A stretch of DNA of 64,000 nucleotides from Orlajensenia leifsoniae (GCF_004570845.1 NZ_SPQZ01000001.1:248001-312000), one strand, 5' to 3'. Positions 42,154-51,009 are shown, counted from the first letter of the stretch. Made by a program: numbers and translations. The notes: generated from the letters alone by a model not told the origin.

Positions 42154-42252
42154 CCGAGACCGGTCGGGTCCTGAGCACACCCGGCCGTGGCCTCGTCTTC
42201 GGATGCGGCGAGTTGCCGTCGGCGACCAGCGCCCTGCCCATAGGTTCAGGGC

Positions 42253-42447
42253 ATGTACACCGTCGACTGGTTCACCATCCCGTATATCGCGTTCCTCGTC
42301 CTGCTGACGCTCGGGACGCTCACACTGCTGGTCCTGCTCGGTCGGCTGATCTTCGTCGCCACCCAAGCGCTGCAGAGCTACCGCCGCGCGCAGGAACTTA
42401 AGATCACGCTCCTCCTGGCGGAGGACGGCGACGTCACCGACCACTGA
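42253..42447 (+). CDS. Small single-span membrane protein ending in a heptamer repeat
   Basis: A 64-residue protein with one hydrophobic helix (PYIAFLVLLTLGTLTLLVLLGRLIFVA, read as one long span) and a charged cytoplasmic tail. Its last codons and stop (ACC GAC CAC TGA) lie in the first copies of the GACCACT repeat, so the C-terminus has been shaped by the repeat. Function unknown. Confidence 0.6.
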   Translation: MYTVDWFTIPYIAFLVLLTLGTLTLLVLLGRLIFVATQALQSYRRAQELKITLLLAEDGDVTDH

Positions 42448-42494
42448 CCACTGACCACTGACCACTGACCACTGACCACTGACCACTGACCACT
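42439..42494. repeat. Eight tandem copies of the heptamer GACCACT
   Basis: Eight uninterrupted, identical 7-bp units run from 42439 to 42494, then break at GACAGC. The array starts inside the end of the small membrane-protein gene and supplies its TGA. As 7 is not a multiple of 3, repeated TGAs occur in all three plus-strand frames, so no reading can pass through it. It is a likely hot spot for copy-number change. Confidence 0.95.
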
Positions 42495-42552
42495 GACAGC
42501 AGGATGGCCGAGCGCGGCCACCGCGATACGACCGAACAGACGGAGCTGACCG

Positions 42553-42918
42553 ATGACCGACACGACACCCAGTGCGGGACCCATCCCCGTCGACCCGGAG
42601 TTCGAGGCGTACCTCGACAAAGTGGTCACTCCGTCGCTGGTGCTGTCGTTCATGCTGTCGCTGGTGACAGTGTTCGTGTTCTTCCTCGGCGCGGTCGACA
42701 ACACCGGCGTTCACACGTTCCCGTGGTGGGGATTCTGGGTGATCGCCATCATCCCCACAACCCTGGCCGTCATCGCTCTCGTCCAAGCGCACAGCCGTGA
42801 CGCCGGCGTCAGACCCGCGCTTATCGCGTTGCTCACCGCGGTCGGACTGCCACTGGTCCTCACCGTGCTGCTGGCCGGTGTCGGGTTCCTGTTCCAGTTC
42901 GGGGCGCTGGCGTCCTAG
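42553..42918 (+). CDS. Small four-span membrane protein
   Basis: A 121-residue protein with a polar N-terminus (DPEFEAYLDKVV) and hydrophobic segments at about 27-46, 55-75 (WWGFWVIAIIPTTLAVIALV) and 85-118 (ALIALLTAVGLPLVLTVLLAG). It is preceded by GAGCTG-rich sequence after the heptamer array and followed 21 bp later by a lipoprotein gene. Function unknown. Confidence 0.7.
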   Translation: MTDTTPSAGPIPVDPEFEAYLDKVVTPSLVLSFMLSLVTVFVFFLGAVDNTGVHTFPWWGFWVIAIIPTTLAVIALVQAHSRDAGVRPALIALLTAVGLPLVLTVLLAGVGFLFQFGALAS

Positions 42919-42939
42919 CGGGCTAACGGCGAGCCCGCA

Positions 42940-43446
42940 ATGACTCAGCTTCACGGAAGGGTGGCCGCTGTCGCAGCCGTCCTTCTGGTCCTCTCCGGCT
43001 GCAGCGTCAACGGTTCCGGCGAAGGTCCGTTGGAGTACGAAGGACCTGAACACAACGCGGTGTGCGTACCCGCTGTCCCGGGCACCAGCATGGTCGTCGG
43101 GGAGACCATCGTCGCTCCGGACGGATTCGAAGCGACAGTGATCGACGTGACGCTCGTCGACGCAAGGAACCTGAAGCTGACCGAGGCGTCGATCGCGCCG
43201 ATCATCAATCAGTCAGCGATCGGAACCTCCGCCTACCCACCGACAGAGGAGGCGTGGACGCTGCGGCGGGACGCGGCCGGGGCGACGCTGCCGGAAGACA
43301 CGACCAGCAACCTGCTCGTCGTCCTCGAACGGACCGGCGACATGAGTGGCACGGCATCCAGTGTTCAGATCCGGTACACCGTCGGCGGCACCGCGTATGT
43401 CGAACATGGGACGACCTCGATCGAGTTGGCTGAAGCCTGCGACTGA
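42940..43446 (+). CDS. Lipoprotein of unknown function
   Basis: A 168-residue lipoprotein: signal sequence with lipobox LVLSGC (Cys21), then a domain rich in beta strands (TIVAPDGFEATVIDVTLVDARN, LLVVLERTGDMSGTASSVQIRY, TAYVEHGTTSIEL) resembling an immunoglobulin-like fold, with Cys residues at about 42 and near the end (EACD). No family is recognised. Last of the five-gene series after the two-component system. Confidence 0.7.
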   Translation: MTQLHGRVAAVAAVLLVLSGCSVNGSGEGPLEYEGPEHNAVCVPAVPGTSMVVGETIVAPDGFEATVIDVTLVDARNLKLTEASIAPIINQSAIGTSAYPPTEEAWTLRRDAAGATLPEDTTSNLLVVLERTGDMSGTASSVQIRYTVGGTAYVEHGTTSIELAEACD

Positions 43447-43590
43447 CGTATGCAACGATCAACAAACCATGGGGGTGGGCAACGCCGCCGCCGTTAGCAT
43501 CACAATCAATCTCACTGATCCACTTTTCCGCAGAAGGATCCATCAACGGTTGCTTCCCCCAAGCCGGGTCTGGGTGCAAAAGCGCAGGTG

Positions 43591-43920
43591 TCAGCTGTCT
43601 AGCGCATCGAGTTGCCGCAACGCGCCTCGTGCTCGTTCCAGTCGCTCCTCCTCGGACTCGTCCCACCAATACGGCCCCCGTTCTCCCAGCCCTTTCTTGG
43701 CGAGGCCCACCCGGACCCGCGCTGCCGCTGTCGCGTCGGGGTCGTTCTTGAGCTTCGCGCTCCTGACGCCGGACCGACCGCGTCCCAGGTGCGATTTCAG
43801 GGCCTGCACGAGGTCCTCGGGCAGTGAGGGGTCAGTCCGGCGCCATCGTCGGCCGCGGATCGTCAGCCACCGCTCGCTGTCGGGCGTCTCCGCCGGTGAG
43901 TTCTGTTCGCGCTCCGCCAC
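43591..43920 (-). CDS. Conserved actinobacterial hypothetical protein (small, basic)
   Basis: A 109-residue protein with WLTIRGRRWRRTDPSLPEDLVQALKSHLGRGRSGVR and a later ARVRVGLAKKGLGERG-YWWDESEEERLERA region. I know this pattern (GRRWRRTDP, LRSHLGRGR, AKxGLGERG, WW) from a widespread actinobacterial family, sometimes misannotated as a biopolymer transporter. Function unknown; many Arg/Lys suggest nucleic-acid contact. The GTG at 43920 is used because conservation starts just after; the longer frame to 44373 is not supported. Confidence 0.72.
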   Translation of the reverse strand: MAEREQNSPAETPDSERWLTIRGRRWRRTDPSLPEDLVQALKSHLGRGRSGVRSAKLKNDPDATAAARVRVGLAKKGLGERGPYWWDESEEERLERARGALRQLDALDS

Positions 43921-44234
43921 GTTCCGACGGTACTGCCGCCACGCCCGGGTGTGGATGACGCTGCGGGTCTCGCATAGGTGCTGCGTCAACGCGGACGGGT
44001 CGACGACCTGCGTCAGCCCCACGCGAACACGCAACACTTCATTGGATCCGACGGTGGGTCGCGACTGGTTCAGATGCTTCCGTTCGCATGGAGCTACCCA
44101 AGAAGTTCGCGATAGAGCTGCCTTCTTGCCCGACATCGATCGCATCTGAGCTGGGCCGGCATGCTGCCCTCTGGGGATCCATGAACGAGACTGGCTGGCC
44201 ACTGGCCGACTGCATCGATGTTGATCGTCGACGC
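43921..44234. other. Intergenic region, no supported gene
   Basis: About 310 bp. The minus-strand frame continuous with the conserved small protein runs through it but shows no recognised conservation; plus-strand frames are short. I see no hairpin or motif copy. Confidence 0.35.
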
Positions 44235-44384
44235 TCAGGCCCTGTGTCGGTCGCCCAGGTGGTCGGGATCGTGCAGTGCGTTGCGTTTGGCTTGTTGCTC
44301 GGCAGACAGAACCAGAGCCAAGCCCACTATCGCCAGTGTCAAGACCACCAAGATGGCGAGGTACACGAACCACATGTCTCGCAT
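44235..44384 (-). CDS. Very small single-span membrane protein
   Basis: A 49-residue protein: a hydrophobic helix (WFVYLAILVVLTLAIVGLAL) then a polar, histidine-rich C-terminus (QQAKRNALHDPDHLGDRHRA). GGAG sits nine bases before the ATG at 44384. Such miniproteins are easily missed; no family recognised. The same frame is open far upstream but without coding character. Confidence 0.5.
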   Translation of the reverse strand: MRDMWFVYLAILVVLTLAIVGLALVLSAEQQAKRNALHDPDHLGDRHRA

Positions 44385-44606
44385 GCTACCGCTCCGGAGG
44401 GTAGGCAACCAGGTCGCTCGCAGTTGTACCGTCGTCTCCCAAAAAGGATAGCCGGCCCGCATCAGGATCGCTCTGCGGGCGCGATGCTGAGGCGACGACG
44501 ATCTCATCGAGCGGACGACTTCTCTCGGTTTGCCATCGGTCGCCAACGACATGGATAAGGAGTCGATCCTCGATCGGACCAAGCCGCGGTCTGAGAGGAT
44601 CGTTGG

Positions 44607-45212
44607 ATGATTCGCGTTGTGCTTTTCGACCTCGACGGCGTCATTCGGCACTTCGACCCGGACAATGTGGCCGACATCGAGCACAAGCACGGGTTGGCTA
44701 TTGGATCGATCGAAGGGGTTGCCTTCGCGACTCCGTTGGTCGAGGAGGTCACGACCGGGAGGATCACCAGAGCTGATTGGGTGCGCCAGGTCAGCGAGTT
44801 GGTCGGCAATGTGTCGGCTGCGGAAGAGTGGGGTGTTCAACCTGCGGTCCTGGATGAGGCTGTTTTGGATCTGTCGGACGAGGTCCGCAGCTTGGGGCTC
44901 AGGACGGCTGTGCTGACGAACGGAACCGACACCATCCCGGATGAGGTCGCTGCACTGGGTATTGCCAGCCGGTTCGATGCCATCTTCAACTCGGCGGACA
45001 TCGGTTTCGTGAAGCCCGATGTCCGCGCTTTCGGGCATGTGCTCGATGCGCTGAGTGTGACTGGCGCGGAAGTGTTCTTCACCGACGACTCCGCCTCGAA
45101 ACTTAAGGGCGCCGATAGCCTCTTGATGCGCACCCACCTGTTTGAAGGAGTTGGGGACCTTCGCGATCACCTCATAGCGGCGGGTGTTGAAGTTCGGCGG
45201 CACGCGTTCTAA
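44607..45212 (+). CDS. HAD-superfamily hydrolase
   Basis: A 201-residue HAD phosphatase. VVLFDLDGVIRHFDP at residues 4-18 holds motif I (DxDG, nucleophile Asp8), AVLTNGTD motif II (Thr/Ser), GFVKPDVRAF motif III Lys, and VFFTDDSASKLKGA motif IV acidic pair. The cap between is small (subfamily IA type), as in phosphoglycolate or haloacid-dehalogenase-like proteins. Substrate unknown. The ATG follows the stop of no other gene and it seems monocistronic. Confidence 0.92.
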   Translation: MIRVVLFDLDGVIRHFDPDNVADIEHKHGLAIGSIEGVAFATPLVEEVTTGRITRADWVRQVSELVGNVSAAEEWGVQPAVLDEAVLDLSDEVRSLGLRTAVLTNGTDTIPDEVAALGIASRFDAIFNSADIGFVKPDVRAFGHVLDALSVTGAEVFFTDDSASKLKGADSLLMRTHLFEGVGDLRDHLIAAGVEVRRHAF

Positions 45213-45633
45213 GAGTTTCAGGTTCTCGGCGCAGACCTGATGATCTGCTCGCCAAGGGCTGCCTCCGACATCTAGGAGAACTGGGCCGGGTTCATCAGCG
45301 ACCGGATTCCGCCTGTCATCCACCCCGCAACTAGGCGGCCATTGCTCTCTACAGATCCTCCGGGTATGAAGTCGTCATACAGCAGCTGCGGAAGGCGCTT
45401 TGAAGCGGCAAACGTTGCCGACCCGCCCAGCCACACACTACGCACTGCGCCTGATGGCCGCTCCGACAGCGGCCGTCCACAAGGGGTCCTTCATCGGACG
45501 TCCGAATGCGGATCCGCCTCCGGGCGTCCAGAACACCAGTCGCTGGGCCTTCCTCATTTCGCTCTCGCTTGTCGGCCCATGTTCCACGCAGAGGCGCCCG
45601 GGTAGCGGTATCTGGCACACTACTGACGTGAAC
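45213..45633. other. Intergenic region with a repeated CGGACGTCCG/GCGGATCC element
   Basis: About 420 bp without a supported gene. At 45495-45524 it contains CGGACGTCCG followed by GCGGATCCG and CGGGCG, almost the same arrangement as at 46747-46778. A frame from 45400 is open into the GyrI-like gene but reads as low-quality sequence before 45634. Confidence 0.45.
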
Positions 45634-46134
45634 ATGGGCGAACTCGATGTAGTGAGTGGCCCGCGGTTGGAGCGTCGCCAGGAAGTGCCGACGCTCGGCA
45701 TTCGCGAGACCGTGCCATTCCGCACGATGCTCTCCAATCGGGACAGGTTGCTCGCGGAACTGATCGCGTGGCTCACTGACCATGGTGTCGAACCCACCGG
45801 GCACTTCTTTCTTCGGCTCCACGTTGTCAACATGTCCGGCCTCATGGATATCGAGGTCGGGGCCTCCGGGGCGACTGATATCAGCGACGGGCGGGTGCAA
45901 GCAGGATCGCTCCCTGCCGGCGATTACGCGGTGCTGGCGTACCGGGCGAAGTCGATGGCGGCAAACCGTCGACTACACGCCTGGGTGCGCGAGCAAGGAC
46001 TGGTGCTCGAAACCCGTCCGCATCCGAGGGGCGAAGCCTTCGCCTCTCGATGCGAGATCTATCTGACTGACCCACGCAAGGAGCGGCGAAAGACGCGTTG
46101 GGTCGTCGAGCTGGCGTTCATGACTCGAAGCTAG
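45634..46134 (+). CDS. GyrI-like small-molecule-binding (SOUL/MerR C-terminal type) protein
   Basis: A 166-residue protein with the GyrI-like/AraC effector-binding pattern: LERRQEVPTLGIRETVPFRTM at about 11-31, FFLRLHVVNMSGLMDIEVG strands, AGSLPAGDYAVLAYR in the middle and a C-terminal ASRCEIYLTDPRKE. Such free-standing domains bind hydrophobic cationic compounds and can protect against toxins. The ATG at 45634 (or GTG at 45628) matches the family start; the frame upstream is not coding-like. Confidence 0.75.
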   Translation: MGELDVVSGPRLERRQEVPTLGIRETVPFRTMLSNRDRLLAELIAWLTDHGVEPTGHFFLRLHVVNMSGLMDIEVGASGATDISDGRVQAGSLPAGDYAVLAYRAKSMAANRRLHAWVREQGLVLETRPHPRGEAFASRCEIYLTDPRKERRKTRWVVELAFMTRS

Positions 46135-46195
46135 CGTGGGCGACAGCGGTCGTTCAGGGATCCGCATACGAACACCGGACGCCTTCTAGTTACGG

Positions 46196-46654
46196 CTATG
46201 CTGAGGGCCGCTGATCAAGCTGGTCGCCCCCGAGGCCGAACGCTTTCATCACAACAGCGGTGGCTCCCAGCACGAGGACGATGAGGGACACCATGCTCCA
46301 GACATATCCGAAGATCCAGTTGATCTCGGACAGCGGATAGGTCAGAGCGGGCGCAGCGACGAGGGCGGCCTGCCACCACAGGACCTTGAACGCTAAGGCG
46401 ATCGCTGCGGCGGCCAGGATGAGGGCCGCGCCGACGAGGAGCATATTCCCGACCGACGCTAGCCGTTCAGTTTCGTCAGCGGTCGTTAGAATAGAGAGGC
46501 TCTCCACGGCGCCGTTGTAGAGCAGGTACATGCCCATAGCTGCCAGTGCGGCCCACAAGATGACCAGAACGATCCGGACGGAAAGACCCGTCCGATGCAC
46601 TGGCGCTCCGACGTCAGGGAATGATTTCGAATCGCCCACGGATCTGGCTCCCAT
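46196..46654 (-). CDS. Four-span membrane protein of unknown function
   Basis: A 152-residue protein with four hydrophobic helices (about 27-48, 67-85, 92-108 and 112-136; for example LVILWAALAAMGMYLLYNGA and WSMVSLIVLVLGATAVVM). The polar N-terminus of 24 residues and the short C-tail face the cytoplasm. No recognised family. It converges with the GyrI-like gene and its upstream gap carries one of the GGATCC/GCGGG motif copies. Confidence 0.7.
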   Translation of the reverse strand: MGARSVGDSKSFPDVGAPVHRTGLSVRIVLVILWAALAAMGMYLLYNGAVESLSILTTADETERLASVGNMLLVGAALILAAAAIALAFKVLWWQAALVAAPALTYPLSEINWIFGYVWSMVSLIVLVLGATAVVMKAFGLGGDQLDQRPSA

Positions 46655-46886
46655 CCTTGAATGCCATCGTCAGTTCACGGCCGGTGCTCTTCTGAGCGTG
46701 AGCGTACCCCAATCGTTATTAGCGGACGCCCGAGCGGGTCCCGCTACGGACGTCCGGAAGCGGATCCCTCAGCGGGCGAATTTCGGTCGTCGTGACCGAA
46801 TGTGCCCTTTGACTGGACGATCGATGGAGATTCGCCGCGCCCGTGCTTTCGACAGAGTTTTCCAGCGGGATCAGCGGATCGGACCA

Positions 46887-47738
46887 CTAGCCAGGCTTGT
46901 CGAATGCGCCCTGGATGAACACCGTGCGCCCGGCGTCGGTGTTGCGCCCGGAGTTACTCATCTTGACGGCTGCCTGTTCTCCCAGCACGAGATGCATTCC
47001 AAGCGGAGGAGGGGCGCTGGAGCCGCTTGCACCCGACGCTTGCGCCTTCGCCTGCTGTGCCTTGCGCGCCGCCACGATGTCGGCGGTAATGTCGCGCCAG
47101 GTGCGCTCTAGGAGACCTGCACCGCGGATCAACCCGCGGAGGGATTCCGCATCGGCCAAATGGCTCTGGTTGGGGCGGCTCGCCCATGGGACCGGAAGCT
47201 CGATCGGCTCGCCGTTCCCCGCGCAGATTTCCTGGCAGACGAACAGCCCGCCCGGCCTGAGTACCCGGGCGATTCCGGAATACAGGCGGCGCTTGTCCCG
47301 GATGTTCATCTGCATTTGTATCGTCCACACCACGTCGAAGCTGGACGCGGCGAACGGAAGCTCGAGGGCATCACCCGCCTGAAAGCGGGTGCGATCGGAC
47401 AACCGCGTCATCCGAGAAAGGGCGTTGGCCACCCCGCAGAATTCAGGCGAGAGATCGATGCCTGTCACGTCGCAACCCAAAGTTGCGGCGAGGTAACGCG
47501 CGGGGCCGCCCAACCCGCTGCCCACGTCGAGCACTCGCGATCCTGGCGGAATCTTTGCAAGCTCCACCAATGCGCGCGTGGCCGAACGTCCCGCGGAGTG
47601 AAACTCGTCGGCCGGCGCGAGATCTTCGTACGTGACCGAGTCCAGGTCCTTGCCGAGAGCTTGCAACCCCGCCGCGATTCGCGGCAGAAGTTCGCCCGGC
47701 TCGTAGTGACGAAGCATTTCCTCATGCGACTCGCCCAT
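46887..47738 (-). CDS. SAM-dependent methyltransferase of the sarcosine/dimethylglycine-type group
   Basis: A 283-residue class I methyltransferase. RVLDVGSGLGGPARYLAATLGCDVTGIDLS at about 68-97 covers motif I and strand 2, FDVVWTIQMQMNIRDK motif II and LRPGGLFVCQEI motif III. An N-terminal helical part (RHYEPGELLPRIAAGLQALG) and an extra region after motif III fit the UbiE/glycine-sarcosine methyltransferase shape. The ATG at 47738 is the first with coding character. Neighbours give no pathway. Confidence 0.88.
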   Translation of the reverse strand: MGESHEEMLRHYEPGELLPRIAAGLQALGKDLDSVTYEDLAPADEFHSAGRSATRALVELAKIPPGSRVLDVGSGLGGPARYLAATLGCDVTGIDLSPEFCGVANALSRMTRLSDRTRFQAGDALELPFAASSFDVVWTIQMQMNIRDKRRLYSGIARVLRPGGLFVCQEICAGNGEPIELPVPWASRPNQSHLADAESLRGLIRGAGLLERTWRDITADIVAARKAQQAKAQASGASGSSAPPPLGMHLVLGEQAAVKMSNSGRNTDAGRTVFIQGAFDKPG

Positions 47739-48527
47739 GGACGCAATCCTGCGCGGATCTCGGGGAGCCGTCAAGTAAGCGCTTGCTCCCACCGCCCCGT
47801 CACCTGCCCTCCTCCGGCAAGAGGGCGGGCCTGGCCTGTGCCCTCACGAGGTCTCCACTCGACCGCAGAACGGCATCGCAGACCCCCCTGACCAGCAAAC
47901 GATCTCTGTCCTCCTAATCGACATCGGAAGGGTCGCGGTCGTGCAATTCTCCCTTCGTCCCAAGGGTCCGTGGGTGGCTGACAACCTGGATCAGCGGATA
48001 GCTCGCCTCCCCGATGCCCCGCCACTCCTCAACGTCGGCGGTGTTGTTGATGTTGTAGGTCGGCAGGTGCAGTGGGAGGCATCGGGAGGCGAGCTGCTGG
48101 CCAAGGGTCCGGCGAACATGGTGCTGGATGCGATGTCGATCCCGGGGAAGATGAATGTGGCAGGCACCTCGGTGAAGCGGTCGCGGATGAGGTTGACGCT
48201 CTTGCCGTTCACGCCGTTGCCGGCCCGGAGGTTCTGCAGCTCCTCGACGCGCGGAATTCGAACGCGCGGCCCCACTAACGGAACGAGTATCTCTGTGCGG
48301 TAGGCCCACACCGGCTGCATGGGCGCCAACCCCGTGCCCAGTCGTAGCCAGGGCAGAGACAATCATCGCGAGAGCTGCCGCCGTACATTCAATCAGCGTC
48401 CCGTCCCCAGGCCCACCGGATGCAGCAGCCCACGGGAATCTCGCATCAGCTTGCCTTGGATCGATGTCCTGGACGTTGCGGAACAGCTGAGGGGCCCGCC
48501 ATACGGTCAGGGCGTGCGCCGACCTGG
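47739..48527. other. Intergenic stretch with a possible decayed gene on the minus strand
   Basis: About 790 bp with no intact gene. On the minus strand, good coding-like segments appear in different frames: NLIRDRFTEVPATFIFPG with IDIASSTMFAGPLASS near 48110-48215, then LPLHLPTYNINNTADVEEW and GEASYPLIQVVSHP near 47955-48085. They could be one gene broken by a frameshift near 48095. I do not recognise the product. Confidence 0.35.
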
Positions 48528-49121
48528 TCAATCAGAGGGCAGGGCCTGCATGATCTGCTCGACGATGCTCGTCACGTCCGAGGGGGATGTGTACAGCGAC
48601 GACGTGGTCTCCACCCAGGCTCCAGCCTCGCTGAAGATGTCGAACGTAGTGCCTCCCTGTCCAGACTGGTACGCCGTCAGGGATGCGCCGAATGTGTCGA
48701 TGGGCGTTCCGGCCCTGGCAGCCTCGCTCTTTCCCGACGCCGTGATGGAAGCGCCCGGCTCCCCGGCGGCGGCGAGCACCGTCGCCCCAGACTCCTCAGT
48801 CCACTCGCAGGCCACCCCTCCCGCGCCGGCGATCTGGGCAGCGGGCGAGCCGGCGGTGGGCACGTAAGAGGTGGTGAGGGTGAAAGTCCCTCCGAGCGCG
48901 GAGTCGAGCACGGCAGTGGGAAGGACGTCATCACAGGTGATCGCCGAAGGGATGGGTGCAGGTGTGGTGTGCGCCGGGGTGGGTTCGGCCGTCTTCGTCT
49001 TCACCGGAGTTGGTGCTGGCGCGGACGCGGCTGCACAACCCGTGAGCACGAGCGTGAGCGCGGTAATCGCGATGAAGGCCTCGCCCGCGAATGAGCGGGA
49101 CCTTGAGTGCTTGGAGGTCAT
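48528..49121 (-). CDS. Lipoprotein of unknown function
   Basis: A 197-residue lipoprotein with a signal sequence and lipobox LVLTGC (Cys29), a Thr/Pro/Ala-rich linker to about residue 55 and an exported domain with ITCDDVLPTAVLDSALGGTF and GGVACEWTEESGATV, so two cysteines can bond. The pattern resembles actinobacterial DUF3558-like lipoproteins but no firm family can be named. Its ATG at 49121 is preceded by AGAGAGAG. Monocistronic. Confidence 0.78.
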   Translation of the reverse strand: MTSKHSRSRSFAGEAFIAITALTLVLTGCAAASAPAPTPVKTKTAEPTPAHTTPAPIPSAITCDDVLPTAVLDSALGGTFTLTTSYVPTAGSPAAQIAGAGGVACEWTEESGATVLAAAGEPGASITASGKSEAARAGTPIDTFGASLTAYQSGQGGTTFDIFSEAGAWVETTSSLYTSPSDVTSIVEQIMQALPSD

Positions 49122-49635
49122 GGATCTCTCTCTTTCCTGTCTCAGTCTGGGACGTTGATGTCCCTCGACAACTGTGCTGTCGAGGCTCGCGCGGCCGACT
49201 GCGCAGAATGCATAGGTTTCGTTTGTTGAACGTCGCGGAGCCTCCCGTCGAGAGGTGCACACGCCGTCGCCCGAAGGTCGCAGCCACGGTCGAATCAAGG
49301 CTTGACCGGACCACGCTTGGACGCCTTTCGCCAATGGCATCCCTATTTGGAGCGATGAACTGTGTATTTTCCGCAGTCGCTCGCCGCTGTAGTTGGGAAA
49401 GGCTCTGCAGTAACACTTTCCCGCCACCCGGCGATGCCCAGTCACCTGACTCTGGTCTAGCGGCGTCGCGAGTTACTCGACCACCTGAGGAGACAGCCAT
49501 TTCCACAACGTCATCGCAATCGCAACCGGTTGCTCGCGATTTGTCTTCTCGGTCCGCTTGCTGGTGGCCGCCCTCGAGATCGCGCGCTTCAGCGAACCAG
49601 AGACTTTGGTCGATTGCAGAGGGGTGTCACTGAGC
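49122..49635. other. Intergenic region between lipoprotein and ThrE-type exporter genes
   Basis: About 510 bp. Frames crossing it on both strands lack regular codon use. It must contain the promoters of the two divergent genes; I cannot place them with confidence. Confidence 0.35.
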
Positions 49636-51009
49636 ATGTTCGCGATCGATCGAGTCCGCCTCTCCCTCGAGAGACCGGCTGCGCCTCTACCGACTGAGCC
49701 TGCGAATCGTTCTGAGGCCGTGTCAGAAATGCTCGGACTCGTCGGAGCAGCGCTCCTGCAATCGTCTCGCGCTACCAGCGCTGTCGAGCGGATTCTGCGC
49801 GGACTAAGCATCGCCTACGGGCGTAAAGATGTCCGTAGTTTCGTGCTGCCCACACTTGTGATGATCGAGGATCCGCGCGAACAGAATGAGCGAACGTCGA
49901 TCTTCCCCGCCACTGGTCCTGCCCTCCGACTCGACCAGGCCGACAGCGTTGAGCAGCTGACACTGCGCGCGCTAGCGGAGCGACCATCACCGTCCGAGGT
50001 CGCGACCGAGTTGAACCAGATTCGTGCGACGCGCCCACGGTTCGGGGTGCTCGCACGCATCCTCGGTCATGCCGTGCTCACCGTGGGCTTCGGACTCGTC
50101 CTCGACCCGGTGGCCATCGCGATCCCTGTCTATCTCGTGCTCGGACTCATCGTCGGAGCAACGACCGTCCTCGGCTCTCGAGTGCGCACACTGGCATTGC
50201 TGCTGCCAACGTTGACCGCATTCGCGCTCACCCTACTAACCGCCTGGTTCGTCGCGCCGATAGTGGGCGACGATCCCATCCGGCTCGTCGCACCCGCCCT
50301 GGTGAGTTTTCTTCCCGGACTGACGGTCACCCTCGCCGCGGTGGAACTGACCAGTAATCAAGTGGTCGCAGGGGCGAGTCGGATGGTTTACGGGGCAGCA
50401 CAATTCGGATTGCTCGTGTTCGGTGTGTACGCTGCACTGGCTCTTCTGGGCACACATCCAAGCACACAATCACCTCCGCAACTGGGCATGTGGGCGCCAT
50501 GGCTGGGCATCCTGCTCACGGCCATCGGCTTCAATCTCTTCTCCGTGGCGCCGCGCCGTGCACTGCCATGGATCGTGCTCTCGCTCACCGTCGCGTACGG
50601 CGCCCAACTTCTCGCCGGGTTCTTCATCGGCGCTGCCCTTGCAGGCTTCGTCGGCGCTGTCGCCATCATCGTCGTGGTCGGTCTGCTCCGCCGGATCACC
50701 AGCTCGCCACCCTCGGCGGTCATGCTGACCTGTGCGTACTGGCTGCTGGTCCCGGGCGGCCTCGGGTTTATCGGCCTCACCACGGCGGCGGAACAGACAC
50801 CGGGCGGGAGCAGTCTCGTCCTGAACTGCCTCACCTCCCTCCTTGCCATCGCCATCGGAATGGTCGTCGGTGTCGGCTTCACGCAGGATTCTTCTGCGGT
50901 GGGCGAGCCGGGACCCGGACGCCACGGGTCGTCTCGGATCGCACGAGTTCGCCGGAGGCGTGTCCGAGGTCGGCCCCGGCGATGTCGGCCTGGAGCCCGC
51001 GACGACTGA
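49636..51009 (+). CDS. Threonine/serine exporter (ThrE) family membrane protein, possible frame change near the C-terminus
   Basis: About 457 residues with an N-terminal soluble part (about 1-135: EMLGLVGAALLQSSRATSAVERIL, GRKDVRSFVLPTLVMIED) and about ten helices, the two-part ThrE layout of DUF1212 plus DUF3815. GLTVTLAAVELTSNQVVAGASRMVYG and LVPGGLGFIGL are family segments. It should export threonine, serine or small peptides. The last 30 residues are arginine-rich and out of character, while the +1 frame from about 50912 to 51031 has normal codon use, so a one-base change near 50905 is suspected. GTG at 49624 is an alternative start. Confidence 0.85.
   Translation: MFAIDRVRLSLERPAAPLPTEPANRSEAVSEMLGLVGAALLQSSRATSAVERILRGLSIAYGRKDVRSFVLPTLVMIEDPREQNERTSIFPATGPALRLDQADSVEQLTLRALAERPSPSEVATELNQIRATRPRFGVLARILGHAVLTVGFGLVLDPVAIAIPVYLVLGLIVGATTVLGSRVRTLALLLPTLTAFALTLLTAWFVAPIVGDDPIRLVAPALVSFLPGLTVTLAAVELTSNQVVAGASRMVYGAAQFGLLVFGVYAALALLGTHPSTQSPPQLGMWAPWLGILLTAIGFNLFSVAPRRALPWIVLSLTVAYGAQLLAGFFIGAALAGFVGAVAIIVVVGLLRRITSSPPSAVMLTCAYWLLVPGGLGFIGLTTAAEQTPGGSSLVLNCLTSLLAIAIGMVVGVGFTQDSSAVGEPGPGRHGSSRIARVRRRRVRGRPRRCRPGARDD

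Noticed and set aside
42439-42494. CRISPR array
   Set aside because: Units are 7 bp, contiguous and without spacers.
42016-43053. 345-codon minus-strand frame including the heptamer region
   Set aside because: It translates the repeat into QWSVVSG copies and crosses four plausible plus-strand genes; composition is typical of shadow frames.
44235-45323. 362-codon minus-strand frame
   Set aside because: Most of it is antisense to the HAD hydrolase gene; only the last 49 codons look like a real small membrane protein.
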